Shown: positions 8,029 to 17,121, numbered from the stretch's first letter. The stretch: DNA of 64,000 nucleotides from Jeotgalibacillus sp. ET6 (GCF_029667115.1 NZ_JARUIU010000006.1:62001-126000); one strand, 5' to 3'. Program-made: numbers and translations. The notes: a model not told the origin generated them from the sequence alone.

Positions 8029-9546
8029 ATGTCAACCATGAAAGAGCAGCCTATGGAGCAGATGGTTATGAAGAGAAGTATTTATCAATTGATTATTAAC
8101 GGAGAGCGAAGAGAATCGTTAAGCGGAGAAACCTTTACAACGGTCAACCCGGCTACAGGGGAAGAAATAGCCCGTGTTTCAAAGGGAACCATTGAGGATG
8201 CAGAACTGGCGGTTGAAGCAGCAAGACAAGCTTTTGATCATGGTAAATGGAGACATTTTCCTGTCAACAAGCGATCTCGGATCCTGAATAAAATTGCTGG
8301 AATTATGAGAGCACGCTTTAACGAACTTGTTGAACTGGAAATATTGGACACCGGAAAATCTCTGGCTGCGGCGCAGGGTCAGGTTATGCAGGCGATTGAG
8401 GATTTTGAATTTTATGCTGGGGCGATTGTCAGCCACAGAGGAAGTGTAAATGCGATGCCTGGTGCTTTTCAAAACCACACAGAACATGAACCGATAGGGG
8501 TTTGTGCACAGATTATTCCATGGAACTATCCGTTGATGATGGCGGCGTGGAAGGTGGCACCGGCTATTGCAGTTGGCTGTTCGATCATTGTTAAGCCTGC
8601 TTCCCTGACTCCACTGACAGCTATTGTTCTAGGGGAAATTTGTTTAGAGGCTGGTGTACCTGCTGGTGTGGTCAATATTGTACCCGGCTCCGGTCAGGAT
8701 GTGGGCAACTATTTAGTGGAACATAAAAAAGTAAACAAGGTTGCCTTCACGGGCTCAACCCCTGTCGGCAGAAAAATTATGGAAAAAGCCTCGAGTACGC
8801 TAAAAAGAGTCACATTAGAACTTGGAGGCAAATCACCGAGTCTTGTATTTGCGGACGCGGACTTAGAAGCAGCTGTAGATGGGTCTTTATTTGGAATATT
8901 TTATAATTCGGGACAATCCTGTGAAGCTAGATCCAGATTGTATGTGCAGGATAACATCTATGATGACTTTATGAGAATGTTTATAGAGAAAACAAAAAAA
9001 CTAAAGCTTGGCAACCCATTTCTTAAAGAAACACATGTTGGGGCAATTATTAATGAGGATCAGCTTAACGTCATAGATGGATTTGTAAAATCTGCCTTAA
9101 GAGAAGGGGCTACAGTTGAAACGGGCGGACAGAAGGCGGCTGTTTCCGGTTATGAAAATGGCTACTGGTATGAACCTACGATTCTGACAAATGTCACGCA
9201 GGATATGGAAGCGGTGAAAGAAGAAATATTTGGTCCCGTAGTGACTGTCATGAAATTTAAGGATGAAAAAGAAGCGATTCGACTTGCCAATGACAGCGAG
9301 TACGGATTGGGTTCAGCGATTTGGACAAAAGATCATGCGAGAGCAACAAGGGTGTCCAAACAAATTCAGGCAGGCATTGTCATGGTCAACTGTCCATTTT
9401 CAGCTTTTCCAGGGACACCGTTTGGCGGGTACAAGCAGTCAGGTTTTGGCCGGGAGCTCTGTGTTGAAACGCTGGATCTGTATTGTGAAACCAAAAGTAT
9501 TGTTGCGTATTATGGCAACAAGCCATTAAACCCGCTTGGTGTATAA
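8029..9546 (+). CDS. Aldehyde dehydrogenase of the paa operon
   Basis: A 505-aa NAD(P)-dependent aldehyde dehydrogenase. Motifs: cofactor-binding PWNYPLMMAAWK, FTGSTPVGRKIM, the general base Glu in LELGGKSP, the catalytic Cys in NSGQSCEARSRL and the EIFGPVVTV segment. Two roles fit: oxidation of phenylacetaldehyde to phenylacetate, or oxidation of the ring-opened semialdehyde-CoA in place of the aldehyde dehydrogenase half of PaaZ, which is absent here. The location between ring isomerase and beta-oxidation genes favours the second, but sequence alone does not decide. ATG 8029 fits the AAGAAGGG site; ATG 8020 is also in frame but too close to it. Confidence 0.85.
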   Translation: MSTMKEQPMEQMVMKRSIYQLIINGERRESLSGETFTTVNPATGEEIARVSKGTIEDAELAVEAARQAFDHGKWRHFPVNKRSRILNKIAGIMRARFNELVELEILDTGKSLAAAQGQVMQAIEDFEFYAGAIVSHRGSVNAMPGAFQNHTEHEPIGVCAQIIPWNYPLMMAAWKVAPAIAVGCSIIVKPASLTPLTAIVLGEICLEAGVPAGVVNIVPGSGQDVGNYLVEHKKVNKVAFTGSTPVGRKIMEKASSTLKRVTLELGGKSPSLVFADADLEAAVDGSLFGIFYNSGQSCEARSRLYVQDNIYDDFMRMFIEKTKKLKLGNPFLKETHVGAIINEDQLNVIDGFVKSALREGATVETGGQKAAVSGYENGYWYEPTILTNVTQDMEAVKEEIFGPVVTVMKFKDEKEAIRLANDSEYGLGSAIWTKDHARATRVSKQIQAGIVMVNCPFSAFPGTPFGGYKQSGFGRELCVETLDLYCETKSIVAYYGNKPLNPLGV

Positions 9547-9559
9547 GGAAAAAATTCAT

Positions 9560-9584
9560 TCACGGAGCATAAACCTCTCCGTGA
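9560..9584 (+). other. Hairpin between aldehyde dehydrogenase and paaH
   Basis: TCACGGAG (9560-9567) and CTCCGTGA (9577-9584) form an 8-bp stem with a 9-nt loop in the 69-bp gap. The following sequence GTGATTTTGA has only a weak T-run, so it may be an attenuator or an mRNA processing/stability element rather than a full terminator. Confidence 0.5.
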
Positions 9585-9615
9585 GTGATTTTGATCAGGG
9601 GAGGGTGAATTTCCT

Positions 9616-10461
9616 ATGGAGAGAATTACAGTTGCAGGTGCCGGAGTTATGGGAAGGGAAATTGCTTACATAGCCGGCCTGAATAAACTAAAGGTTACGC
9701 TTGCTGACATAAGTCAGGAGCAGCTGAAAAAGGCTGAACAAACGATCAGCGGTCTTTTGCATAAAGGGGTGGAAAAAAATAAGATTGAGCCGGAAGAAGC
9801 AGTAAGAGTAAGTGAAAATATCAGCTATACAACGGACCTTCCTGCAGCTTTTAGCCAGGCAGACTTTATTATTGAAGCCGTAACGGAAAAGATGGAAATC
9901 AAAAAACAGGTATTTAAACTAATGGATCTTCACTCAGGTGCTGACACCATTTTGTCTACAAACACGTCTACCATGAGTCCAACAGAATTGGGGTCCTGTA
10001 CAAGCAGACCTGAAAAAGTTGTGGCAATGCATTTTTTTAATCCGGTTCATAAAATGCCATTGATTGAAGTAGTACGTGGACTTGAAACCTCTGAGACAAC
10101 GGTTGAAAAAACACTGCATCTGGCAAAGCAGTTAAAGAAAGAGACAGTGGTCATTGATGAATCACCAGGTTTTGTAACCAGCCGAATCTCTGCATTAGTC
10201 GGAAATGAGGCATTTCATATGCTGCAGGAAGGGATTGGGTCTCCTGAGGAAATTGATAAAGCCATCAAGCTTGGCCTTAATTATCCAATGGGACCATTTG
10301 AACTCGGTGATTTAGTGGGATTAGATACTAGACTAAATAATTTAACTTATTTGCACTCCACATTGGGCGAGAGATTCAGACCTGCGCCTTTGCTGGTTAA
10401 GTATGTGAAAGCAGGCCGGCTTGGAAGAAAGTCGGGACGGGGTGTATTTACTTACACTTGA
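9616..10461 (+). CDS. paaH: 3-hydroxyacyl-CoA dehydrogenase, PaaH-like
   Basis: A 281-aa NAD-dependent 3-hydroxyacyl-CoA dehydrogenase. The Rossmann GAGVMG is at residues 8-13, NTSTMSPTEL and the catalytic His in MHFFNPVHKMPLIEVV follow, then the C-terminal helical domain begins at ESPGFVTSRI and ends GRKSGRGVF. In this operon it would oxidise 3-hydroxyadipyl-CoA to 3-oxoadipyl-CoA. GGGGAGGGTG precedes the ATG. The next gene begins 22 bases after the stop. Confidence 0.9.
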   Translation: MERITVAGAGVMGREIAYIAGLNKLKVTLADISQEQLKKAEQTISGLLHKGVEKNKIEPEEAVRVSENISYTTDLPAAFSQADFIIEAVTEKMEIKKQVFKLMDLHSGADTILSTNTSTMSPTELGSCTSRPEKVVAMHFFNPVHKMPLIEVVRGLETSETTVEKTLHLAKQLKKETVVIDESPGFVTSRISALVGNEAFHMLQEGIGSPEEIDKAIKLGLNYPMGPFELGDLVGLDTRLNNLTYLHSTLGERFRPAPLLVKYVKAGRLGRKSGRGVFTYT

Positions 10462-10483
10462 AAAAGTTAGGAGCGAAGAAAGC

Positions 10484-11683
10484 ATGATAGAAGCGGTCAT
10501 AGTGGACGCCATTCGGACACCAATAGGAAAGTATAACGGCATATTAAAAACCATTAGGCCAGATGACTTGGGAGCTGCAGTCATTAAACAGCTGCTTGAG
10601 AGAAATCCTTCTGTAGAAACTTCAATGATTGAAGAAGTCGTTTTTGGAAACGCAAACGGAGCAGGCGAAGAAAACCGGAATGTCGCCAGGATGTCGGCGC
10701 TGCTCGCTGGCCTGCCTGTTCAAACAGCCGGCGTCACCATAAATCGTCTTTGTGCTTCCGGTCTAGACGCAGTGAACTATGCTGCCCGGGCAATTGCAGC
10801 AGGAGAAGGTGATGTTTTTATAGCAGGCGGAACCGAAAGCATGACAAGGGCTCCATATGTCATGCTTAAACATGCAGATCCGTTTGAACGAGGAAATAAG
10901 CAATTGATGGACACGACAATTGGCTGGCGCTTTAGCAATCCCGTTATGGAATCGAAATTCGGAACGGACAGCATGCCTCAAACAGCCGAAAATGTAGCCC
11001 GTAAGTATAATATATCCAGACAGGAACAGGATCAGTTTGCGCTTTCAAGTCAACTAAGGGCCCAACAAGCGATAAGCGAAAACCGTTTTTCCAATGAAAT
11101 CATAGCACTGAAGATAAAAGATAAATATGGATATGAAGCAGAAGTTGTCGCGGATGAGCACCCAAGAAAAAATTCATCCATTGAAAAATTAGAGAAACTT
11201 AAGCCTCTTTTTGAAAATGGAACCATTACGGCTGGAAACTCCTCCGGGATCAATGACGGGGCATCAGCGCTTCTTTTAATGTCTAAAGAGAAAGCATCAG
11301 CACTTAATATAAAACCATTAGCCCGCTATGTATGCTCTGCTGCAGCAGGGGTGGAACCCTCACTAATGGGGATTGGTCCCGTGTATTCAACCAGAAAAGC
11401 ATTAAAAAGAGCGGGTCTGTCGATTGAAGAAATTGATTTGTTTGAAATAAATGAAGCATTTGCTGCTCAGACACTTGCCTGTATTCAGGAGCTCCGAATT
11501 AAGGAAGAAAAGGTGAATGTAAATGGGGGTGCCATCGCCTTTGGACATCCATTGGGAGCTAGCGGTGCACGCATTCTGACCACCCTTGTGCACGAGTTAA
11601 ACAAACAAAACAAACGATTCGGTGCTGCATCCATGTGTGTCGGAGTCGGGCAGGGACTTACGACGATTATAGAACGCTGCTGA
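10484..11683 (+). CDS. paaJ: Thiolase, 3-oxoadipyl-CoA thiolase-like
   Basis: A 399-aa thiolase with the acyl-accepting Cys in NRLCASGLDAVNYA (about residue 88), the GGAIAFGHPLGASGARI loop containing the His base, and the second Cys in MCVGVGQG. It would cleave 3-oxoadipyl-CoA to succinyl-CoA and acetyl-CoA, closing the paa pathway; a second thiolysis in the pathway may use the same enzyme. The ATG at 10484, after TTAGGAG, is preferred to the upstream in-frame codon inside paaH. The alternative call, a generic acetyl-CoA acetyltransferase, is unlikely given the operon. Confidence 0.88.
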   Translation: MIEAVIVDAIRTPIGKYNGILKTIRPDDLGAAVIKQLLERNPSVETSMIEEVVFGNANGAGEENRNVARMSALLAGLPVQTAGVTINRLCASGLDAVNYAARAIAAGEGDVFIAGGTESMTRAPYVMLKHADPFERGNKQLMDTTIGWRFSNPVMESKFGTDSMPQTAENVARKYNISRQEQDQFALSSQLRAQQAISENRFSNEIIALKIKDKYGYEAEVVADEHPRKNSSIEKLEKLKPLFENGTITAGNSSGINDGASALLLMSKEKASALNIKPLARYVCSAAAGVEPSLMGIGPVYSTRKALKRAGLSIEEIDLFEINEAFAAQTLACIQELRIKEEKVNVNGGAIAFGHPLGASGARILTTLVHELNKQNKRFGAASMCVGVGQGLTTIIERC

Positions 11684-11797
11684 ACAGAAGAGGAATCATT
11701 CATCCGGACAACATGACTTCTAAAGAAATCGGGCAGGGATCGTGGTAATATTAAACCAGAAGAAATAAACCGATTGAAGTAAAGGATGAAAAACAGA

Positions 11798-12673
11798 ATG
11801 AATACACGGTCGATGATTTTTACTTTATATGGTGATTATATCAGGCATTACGGCAATAAAATCTGGGTAGGAAGCTTAATTCGCCTTTTAAATGAATTTG
11901 GCCACAATGATCAGGCGGTTCGTGCGGCAATATCCCGAATGAACAAACAGGGATGGGTTCAAGGTGAAAAAAAGGGAAACAAAAGCTTTTATTCGCTTAC
12001 ACAAAGAGGATCTGCCAGGATGGAGGAGGCAGCTAAAAGAATATTTAAACTGAAGCCTGAAGAGTGGGACGGCAAATGGAGAATGCTGATGTATACCATA
12101 CCGGAAGAGATCCGTTCAGTAAGAGATGAACTTCGTAAGGAGCTGGTATGGAGCGGGTTCGGCTCGCTATCGACCAGCTGCTGGATCTCACCACATAATC
12201 TTGAGGAACAGGTAAAAGGGTTGATCGAAAAATATGAGATCGGTGAGTATGTAGATTTTTTCGTTGCAGACTATATCGCACCTCAAACGAATCAAAGTCT
12301 GGTAAATAAAAGCTGGGATTTAAATGAAATCAATGCAAAATATAAATGGTTTATCAATGAATACAAACCGAAATACATAACGGATAAAGAACAGATTCTG
12401 AATGGAAAAACCTTAGATGCGGAGTGTTTTGTAAAACGGACAGAACTTGTGCATGAATACCGTAAGTTTTTGTTTGTGGACCCCGGACTCCCCCAGGAAC
12501 TTCTGCCTGAAAAATGGCTGGGAGATGAGGCTGCTTATTTATTCGACGCTTATTATAGTGAACTTGCACAGCCGGCCCTTAGATTTTTTGAATCCGTTTT
12601 TGGAGAGGGAAACGAACTGACTTTGAAAAACAGCTCTACTAATGCGATGAACCATCCGTTCATGATCAACTAG
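11798..12673 (+). CDS. paaX: PaaX family transcriptional repressor
   Basis: The 291-aa protein has the three parts of PaaX: an N-terminal winged helix (SMIFTLYGDYIRHYGNKIWVGSLIRLL, then AVRAAISRMNKQGWVQGEKKGNKSFYSLT), a central domain starting EWDGKWRMLMYTIPEEIRSVRDEL and a C-terminal helical domain (RTELVHEYRKFLFVDPGLPQELLPEKW). PaaX proteins repress paa genes and release DNA on binding phenylacetyl-CoA. ATG 11798 suits the TAAAGGATG site; ATG 11786 overlaps it. The gene follows the operon after about 100 bp that lack a clear terminator. Candidate targets are the matching sites at 3402 and 13760. Confidence 0.9.
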   Translation: MNTRSMIFTLYGDYIRHYGNKIWVGSLIRLLNEFGHNDQAVRAAISRMNKQGWVQGEKKGNKSFYSLTQRGSARMEEAAKRIFKLKPEEWDGKWRMLMYTIPEEIRSVRDELRKELVWSGFGSLSTSCWISPHNLEEQVKGLIEKYEIGEYVDFFVADYIAPQTNQSLVNKSWDLNEINAKYKWFINEYKPKYITDKEQILNGKTLDAECFVKRTELVHEYRKFLFVDPGLPQELLPEKWLGDEAAYLFDAYYSELAQPALRFFESVFGEGNELTLKNSSTNAMNHPFMIN

Positions 12674-12746
12674 GGCTTCTTTTTTAGACCAACTTCGATC
12701 AAGCTTTAGAAGCAGCATTTCAGCGCTAAAAGCAGGGAGGAAACGC

Positions 12747-13700
12747 ATGAACAACTTAACCCGGATTCTGGGCATCACTTATCCGATTATTCAAGGCGGC
12801 ATGGGAAACGTCTCCAATGCTCCACTTGCTGCAGCCGTATCCAATGCAGGTGGGCTTGGCATGATTGGAGCAGGAACAATGGAGCCTGAACAGGTTGAAG
12901 ACATGATTGTTGACACAAAGAAAAGAACGAGTCTGCCTTTTGGGGTCAATATTGCTCTTTCAGTCAATGATCATGCTGCTGAATTATTGGAGCTTGTGGG
13001 AAAACACCAGATTAAAATTGTCTCCTTATCTGCCGGCAATCCGGCGCCGCATATCCCAATGTTAAAGGGGCATCATTGCACAGTTATGACCGTTGCAGGG
13101 ACTGTTGCTCAGGCAGTTAAAGCAGAAAAAGCAGGAGCTGATATCGTGATTGGCGAGGGGTATGAAGCAGCGGGAATAAATTCTCCCGTTGAAACAACAA
13201 CTATGGCATTAATCCCTCAAATGTGCCGAGCCATTTCGATACCGGTTGCAGCAGCCGGAGGAATCGGAGATGGCAGGGGTTTAGCTGCGGCACTTGCTCT
13301 TGGTGCCTTCGGTGTTCAGATGGGGACAAGATTTATCGCGACAAAAGAATCTGGCGTGCATGCTAATTACATCTCCGCCATTATTTCAAGTCGTGATGAT
13401 GGCACACTGATCTCTGGCAGGACAGTCGGAAAAGTACGAAGAGTTTTGCCTACACCTTATATAAAAAATGTCTTACAAACAGAAGAAAAGGGTATGACCG
13501 TCAACGAATATCTTGATGCAACCTCTGAATTTCATCATATATCGGGAGCCATGGAGGGCAGGCTTGAAGAAGGCTTTTTAAACGGCGGACAAATTTCCGG
13601 CCTTATAGAAGACATTCCTTCTGTTGAGGATTTAATCAAAACGATGGTAGCAGAAGCAAAGATCTTCTTAAGCTCTGCTCAAAAAAAACTGCCGATATAA
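12747..13700 (+). CDS. Nitronate monooxygenase family flavoprotein
   Basis: A 317-aa FMN-dependent TIM-barrel protein: ITYPIIQGGMGNVSNAPLAAAVSNAGGLGMIG at the N-terminus, AGADIVIGEGYEAAG, PVAAAGGIGDGRGLAAALALGA and GVQMGTRFIAT for phosphate binding. These are shared by nitronate monooxygenases and FabK-type enoyl-ACP reductases. FabK normally works in fatty acid synthesis clusters, so the monooxygenase label is preferred; a role in detoxification or as an auxiliary aromatic flavoenzyme is possible. AGGGAGG precedes the ATG. It lies between paaX and the phenylalanine operon, in the same direction. Confidence 0.8.
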   Translation: MNNLTRILGITYPIIQGGMGNVSNAPLAAAVSNAGGLGMIGAGTMEPEQVEDMIVDTKKRTSLPFGVNIALSVNDHAAELLELVGKHQIKIVSLSAGNPAPHIPMLKGHHCTVMTVAGTVAQAVKAEKAGADIVIGEGYEAAGINSPVETTTMALIPQMCRAISIPVAAAGGIGDGRGLAAALALGAFGVQMGTRFIATKESGVHANYISAIISSRDDGTLISGRTVGKVRRVLPTPYIKNVLQTEEKGMTVNEYLDATSEFHHISGAMEGRLEEGFLNGGQISGLIEDIPSVEDLIKTMVAEAKIFLSSAQKKLPI

Positions 13701-13728
13701 ATTGTAATAACTGAATTTTTTCAATATA

Positions 13729-13758
13729 TTGACTATTGATGATACGAAATGATATTAT
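13729..13758 (+). promoter_or_regulatory. Promoter of the phenylalanine dehydrogenase operon
   Basis: TTGACT (13729-13734), an 18-bp spacer and TATTAT (13753-13758). The leader to the first start codon is about 155 nt and holds the candidate operator and a cre-like site. Confidence 0.6.
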
Positions 13759-13759
13759 A

Positions 13760-13780
13760 GCGTTAAAATACCGTCATATG
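13760..13780 (+). promoter_or_regulatory. Second copy of the paa-type operator
   Basis: GCGTTAAAATACCGTCATATG matches the paa promoter site (3402-3422) at 18 of 21 positions and sits in the same place, immediately after the -10 box. The conservation of both sequence and position is the main evidence that the two operons share a regulator. Confidence 0.55.
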
Positions 13781-13883
13781 TTTTTTCTAAGTCTGCCTTC
13801 AGCATCATGTATATTTATCGCTTAGAGTTAAGGTTGAACTAGTTTAATGGGTCGCTGGATAAGCGCTTTTAATTCAGATAAAA

Positions 13884-13898
13884 ATGTAAGCGTTTTCT
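13884..13898 (+). promoter_or_regulatory. Candidate cre site (CcpA binding)
   Basis: ATGTAAGCGTTTTCT fits the relaxed cre consensus WTGNAANCGNWNNCW at every fixed position. It lies in the leader, 36 bp before the first gene, where CcpA could act as a roadblock and impose carbon catabolite repression. Confidence 0.55.
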
Positions 13899-13919
13899 TT
13901 TAATGAGGAGGAATTACAC

Positions 13920-15029
13920 GTGCATATGTTTGAAAAAATTAAAGGCCATGAACAGGTTGTTTTCTGCAATGATGAAGAAACTGGTCTCAAAGCGATTATC
14001 GCAATACATAATACATCTCTTGGACCAGCTCTGGGAGGGTGCAGAATGCAGCCATATGAGAGTGTAGATCATGCACTTGAAGATGTTCTTCGCCTTTCCA
14101 GGGGGATGACGTATAAATGTGCGGCAGCGGATGTGGATTTTGGTGGAGGAAAAGCGGTAATTATCGGAGACCCTTCAAAAGACAAAAGCCCTGAGTTATT
14201 CAGGTCATTCGGTCAGTTTGTAGAGTCACTGAACGGACGATTTTATACAGGAACCGATATGGGAACAACACCGGAAGATTTTGTACATGCTCTAAAAGAA
14301 ACCAACTGTATTGTCGGGGTGGATGAGGTGTATGGAGGCAGCGGGGATTCGTCCATCCCGACAGCTCACGGGGTAATCTACGGCTTACAGGCTACGAATC
14401 AAGTATTATATGAATCTGATGGATTGCATGACAGGACCTATATTATTCAGGGGTTAGGAAAAGTAGGAGCGAAAGTTGCGGAGCAGTTAATCACTGGAGG
14501 AGCAAAAAAACTGGTTGTATCTGATTTGAATCAACTTTCTTTGCTGCATATTCAGGCGCTTGGTGAAAAGATGAATATTGAGGTTGAAGTGGCACAGGGG
14601 GATGCAATTTATGATGCTAAAGGGGATATTTTTATTCCTTGTGCAATGGGCGGGATTTTAAATGATCAAACCATTGCACAATTGCAGGTAAAAGCCATCG
14701 TGGGCTCAGCTAATAACCAGCTGCTTGAAGAGGAGCATGCGCAGGCTTTAAAGGAAAAAGGCATTCTTTATGCACCGGATTATATCGTTAACGCAGGCGG
14801 ATTAATACAGGTAGCAGATGAACTTTACGAACCTAATAAAGAAAGAGTCTTGAGACAAACAAAAGGCATCTATACTTCACTCCTTAATATTTACAGAACA
14901 GCTGAAGAAAATGGGATGACTACAGTAGAAGCTTCAAATCTTTTCTGTGAGCAGCGAATGCGGTCAAGAGCACGAAGAAACAGTTTTTTCTCTCATATGA
15001 AACGACCAAAGTGGGCGGTCAGGATATGA
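13920..15029 (+). CDS. pdh: Phenylalanine dehydrogenase
   Basis: The 369-aa protein is an amino acid dehydrogenase of the Leu/Phe/Val family that deaminates its substrate oxidatively with NAD+. Lys66 ([10 protein letters not shown]) and Lys78 ([12 protein letters not shown]) are the conserved substrate and catalytic lysines; the Rossmann loop is [11 protein letters not shown]. Several stretches resemble Bacillus and Lysinibacillus phenylalanine dehydrogenases rather than leucine dehydrogenases: [28 protein letters not shown], and the C-terminus [14 protein letters not shown]. Leucine dehydrogenases have GGTRMW and GLNLGGAK at these places. GTG 13920 is 7 bases from GAGGAGGA; ATG 13926 is also possible. 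It heads an operon with a 2-oxoacid dehydrogenase complex and the homogentisate pathway, which supports phenylalanine or tyrosine as substrate. Confidence 0.88.
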   Translation: MHMFEKIKGHEQVVFCNDEETGLKAIIAIHNTSLGPALGGCRMQPYESVDHALEDVLRLSRGMTYKCAAADVDFGGGKAVIIGDPSKDKSPELFRSFGQFVESLNGRFYTGTDMGTTPEDFVHALKETNCIVGVDEVYGGSGDSSIPTAHGVIYGLQATNQVLYESDGLHDRTYIIQGLGKVGAKVAEQLITGGAKKLVVSDLNQLSLLHIQALGEKMNIEVEVAQGDAIYDAKGDIFIPCAMGGILNDQTIAQLQVKAIVGSANNQLLEEEHAQALKEKGILYAPDYIVNAGGLIQVADELYEPNKERVLRQTKGIYTSLLNIYRTAEENGMTTVEASNLFCEQRMRSRARRNSFFSHMKRPKWAVRI

Positions 15030-15061
15030 CAGTAATTCCTGGAAAAGAGAGGGGAAGAACA

Positions 15062-16129
15062 ATGGAAAAAACGTATCCGATTCAGCAGCTGCTTGACCCG
15101 GATGGAAAGTGGACCAGTGAAGAACTGCGTTCACTTTTAACCGAGGAGCGAACGAAAAGCTTTTATATGAATATGGTCAGAATCAGAACGTTTGACCGAA
15201 AAGCGATTTCTCTTCAACGGCAGGGGAGGATTGGCACGTACGCCCCGTTTGAAGGGCAGGAAGCATCGCAGGTTGGAAGCGCTCTGTGTTTGTTACAAGA
15301 CGACTGGATGTTTCCAACGTATCGCGATCATGGAGCTGCCATGACATTCGGACACTCCCTGCGCAATGTTCTATTATTTTGGAACGGGCGGAATGAAGGC
15401 AATATTCCCCCGAACGGACTGAAGATTTTCCCCCCTGGAATTCCGATTGCAACTCAAATTCCTCATGCAGCAGGCGCAGCCTTTGCGGAAAAAAGAAAAG
15501 GAACGAAAAACGCTGCGATTGCATTTTTTGGAGATGGTGCAACGTCCGAAGGTGATTTTCATGAAGGACTGAATTTTGCAGCTGTTTTCCAGTCACCTGT
15601 GATCTTTTTCAATCAAAATAATCAATATGCTATTTCTGTACCGTTAAGCAAACAGATGAAAACAAAGACGATTGCACAAAAAGCACTTGCTTATGATATT
15701 CCATCCCTCCGGATCGATGGCAATGATGTTTATGCTGTTTACCATTATGTAACCCAGGCGCTTGAACGGGCACGAGCTGGAAACGGTCCGACTTTAATAG
15801 AGGCGGTAACATGGCGGTACGGAGCTCATACAACCGCTGATGACCCTTCAAAATATCGGGACCAGCAGGAAAGCAATTTAAGGCGGGAGCAATTTGATCC
15901 AATTTTACGCATTGAAAAATGCTTGAAAATAAACGGGTGGTATGAAGAAGGATGGACTCAGGATATTAAACAGCAAGCTGTTGAAGAAATAGAGCAGGCT
16001 GTAATGGAAATGGAAGATTTTCCAGCTCCGGATCCAGCTGTTTTATTTGATCATGTATACAAAAATCCTGTTCCATCTCTCGTTAAACAAAAATCGTATC
16101 TAATGGGTCTGTTAGGGGGCAACTCGTGA
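15062..16129 (+). CDS. 2-oxoacid dehydrogenase E1 component, alpha subunit
   Basis: A 355-aa thiamine-diphosphate enzyme subunit. The cofactor motif begins GDGATSEGDFHEGLNF at about residue 157 and ends with the NQNNQYAIS asparagine pair; RYGAHTTADDPSKYR is the phosphorylation-loop equivalent. It resembles the PdhA type (GKWTSEELRSLLTEER, RQGRIGTYAPFEGQEA, MFPTYRDHGAAM). With E1 beta it decarboxylates a 2-oxoacid and passes the acyl group to E2 lipoate. ATG 15062 has GAGGGGAAG upstream. Because the neighbour is phenylalanine dehydrogenase, phenylpyruvate (or another aromatic 2-oxoacid) is proposed as substrate; pyruvate or branched-chain 2-oxoacids are alternatives that sequence reading cannot exclude. 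Confidence 0.85.
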   Translation: MEKTYPIQQLLDPDGKWTSEELRSLLTEERTKSFYMNMVRIRTFDRKAISLQRQGRIGTYAPFEGQEASQVGSALCLLQDDWMFPTYRDHGAAMTFGHSLRNVLLFWNGRNEGNIPPNGLKIFPPGIPIATQIPHAAGAAFAEKRKGTKNAAIAFFGDGATSEGDFHEGLNFAAVFQSPVIFFNQNNQYAISVPLSKQMKTKTIAQKALAYDIPSLRIDGNDVYAVYHYVTQALERARAGNGPTLIEAVTWRYGAHTTADDPSKYRDQQESNLRREQFDPILRIEKCLKINGWYEEGWTQDIKQQAVEEIEQAVMEMEDFPAPDPAVLFDHVYKNPVPSLVKQKSYLMGLLGGNS

Positions 16130-17121
16130 AAAGCTCAGTTGAAAGAAAACCATTAACATTGGCCGGGGCCATTAATGAGGCTCTTTCCGTCATGCTGGAA
16201 GAAGATGAAAGAGTTCTTTTGCTTGGAGAAGATATTGGTCAAAATGGAGGTGTTTTCAGAGTAACCGAAGGCCTTAAGGATGCTTTCGGGGAAGATCGAG
16301 TAATAGATACTCCATTGAGCGAAGCGGGTTTTGTAGGAGCTGCAATTGGAATGGCAGCAAATGGGCTGAAGCCGGTAGTGGAAATTCAGTTTCTCGGTTT
16401 CATTTATCCTGCATACGAACAATTAATGACTCATGCAGTTCGATTACGATCGAGAACGATGGGACATTTTACTGTTCCCCTCGTCATACGTGCGCCGTAT
16501 GGAGCGGGAGTGCGTGCTCCGGAGATCCATTGTGACAGCACTGAATCCATTTTTACTCATATGCCGGGTTTGAAGGTTGTATGTCCGTCGAGCCCTTATG
16601 ATGCTAAAGGGCTAATGATTGCAGCAATAGAAGATCCTGATCCTGTATTATTTCTTGAACCCATGCGTCAGTACCGGTCGAGTGCGGAAGAAGTGCCGGA
16701 AGGAAAGTACACGGTTGAAATTGGGAAAGGGAAAACAATGCTGGAGGGAGAGGATGTCACCATTATTGCCTGGGGAGCAATGGTTTCTGTCTCAATGAAA
16801 GCGGCTGAATCTCTATTACAGGAGAATGTATCCTGTGAAGTAATCGATTTAAGAACACTTTCTCCTATTGATGAAGATCTGATTGCTTCTTCTGTTCAAA
16901 AAACGGGAAGAACCGTCATTGTTCAAGAATCACATCCTCAGAGCAGCGTAGCAAATGATGTTTTATCCATTATTAATGATACCTCCTTTTTGTATCAAAA
17001 AGCCCCTGCAGCAAAGGTATCAGGATTTGATATGCCGGTTCCTTATTTTGGCTACGAAGATTTTTACCTTCCAACGCCAGAACGGGTGGTGCAGGCGGTA
17101 ATGGATGTGGTGAATTTTTAA
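16126..17121 (+). CDS. 2-oxoacid dehydrogenase E1 component, beta subunit
   Basis: A 331-aa transketolase-like beta subunit: GAINEALSVMLEEDERVLLLGEDIGQNGGVFRV, DTPLSEAGFVGAAIGMA, the pyrimidine-domain PYGAGVRAPEIHCDSTESIF and a C-terminal transketolase domain ending GYEDFYLPTPERVVQAV. The GTG start overlaps the alpha stop (GTGA) with TTAGGGGG upstream, so the two subunits are made in equal amounts. It forms an alpha2beta2 E1 with the previous product. E2 follows after 21 bases. Confidence 0.88.
   Translation: MKSSVERKPLTLAGAINEALSVMLEEDERVLLLGEDIGQNGGVFRVTEGLKDAFGEDRVIDTPLSEAGFVGAAIGMAANGLKPVVEIQFLGFIYPAYEQLMTHAVRLRSRTMGHFTVPLVIRAPYGAGVRAPEIHCDSTESIFTHMPGLKVVCPSSPYDAKGLMIAAIEDPDPVLFLEPMRQYRSSAEEVPEGKYTVEIGKGKTMLEGEDVTIIAWGAMVSVSMKAAESLLQENVSCEVIDLRTLSPIDEDLIASSVQKTGRTVIVQESHPQSSVANDVLSIINDTSFLYQKAPAAKVSGFDMPVPYFGYEDFYLPTPERVVQAVMDVVNF

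Noticed and set aside
13920-15029. Leucine dehydrogenase annotation
   Set aside because: The signature stretches [28 protein letters not shown] and the RPKW end resemble phenylalanine dehydrogenases; leucine dehydrogenases differ at these places, and no ptb/buk branched-chain genes are present.
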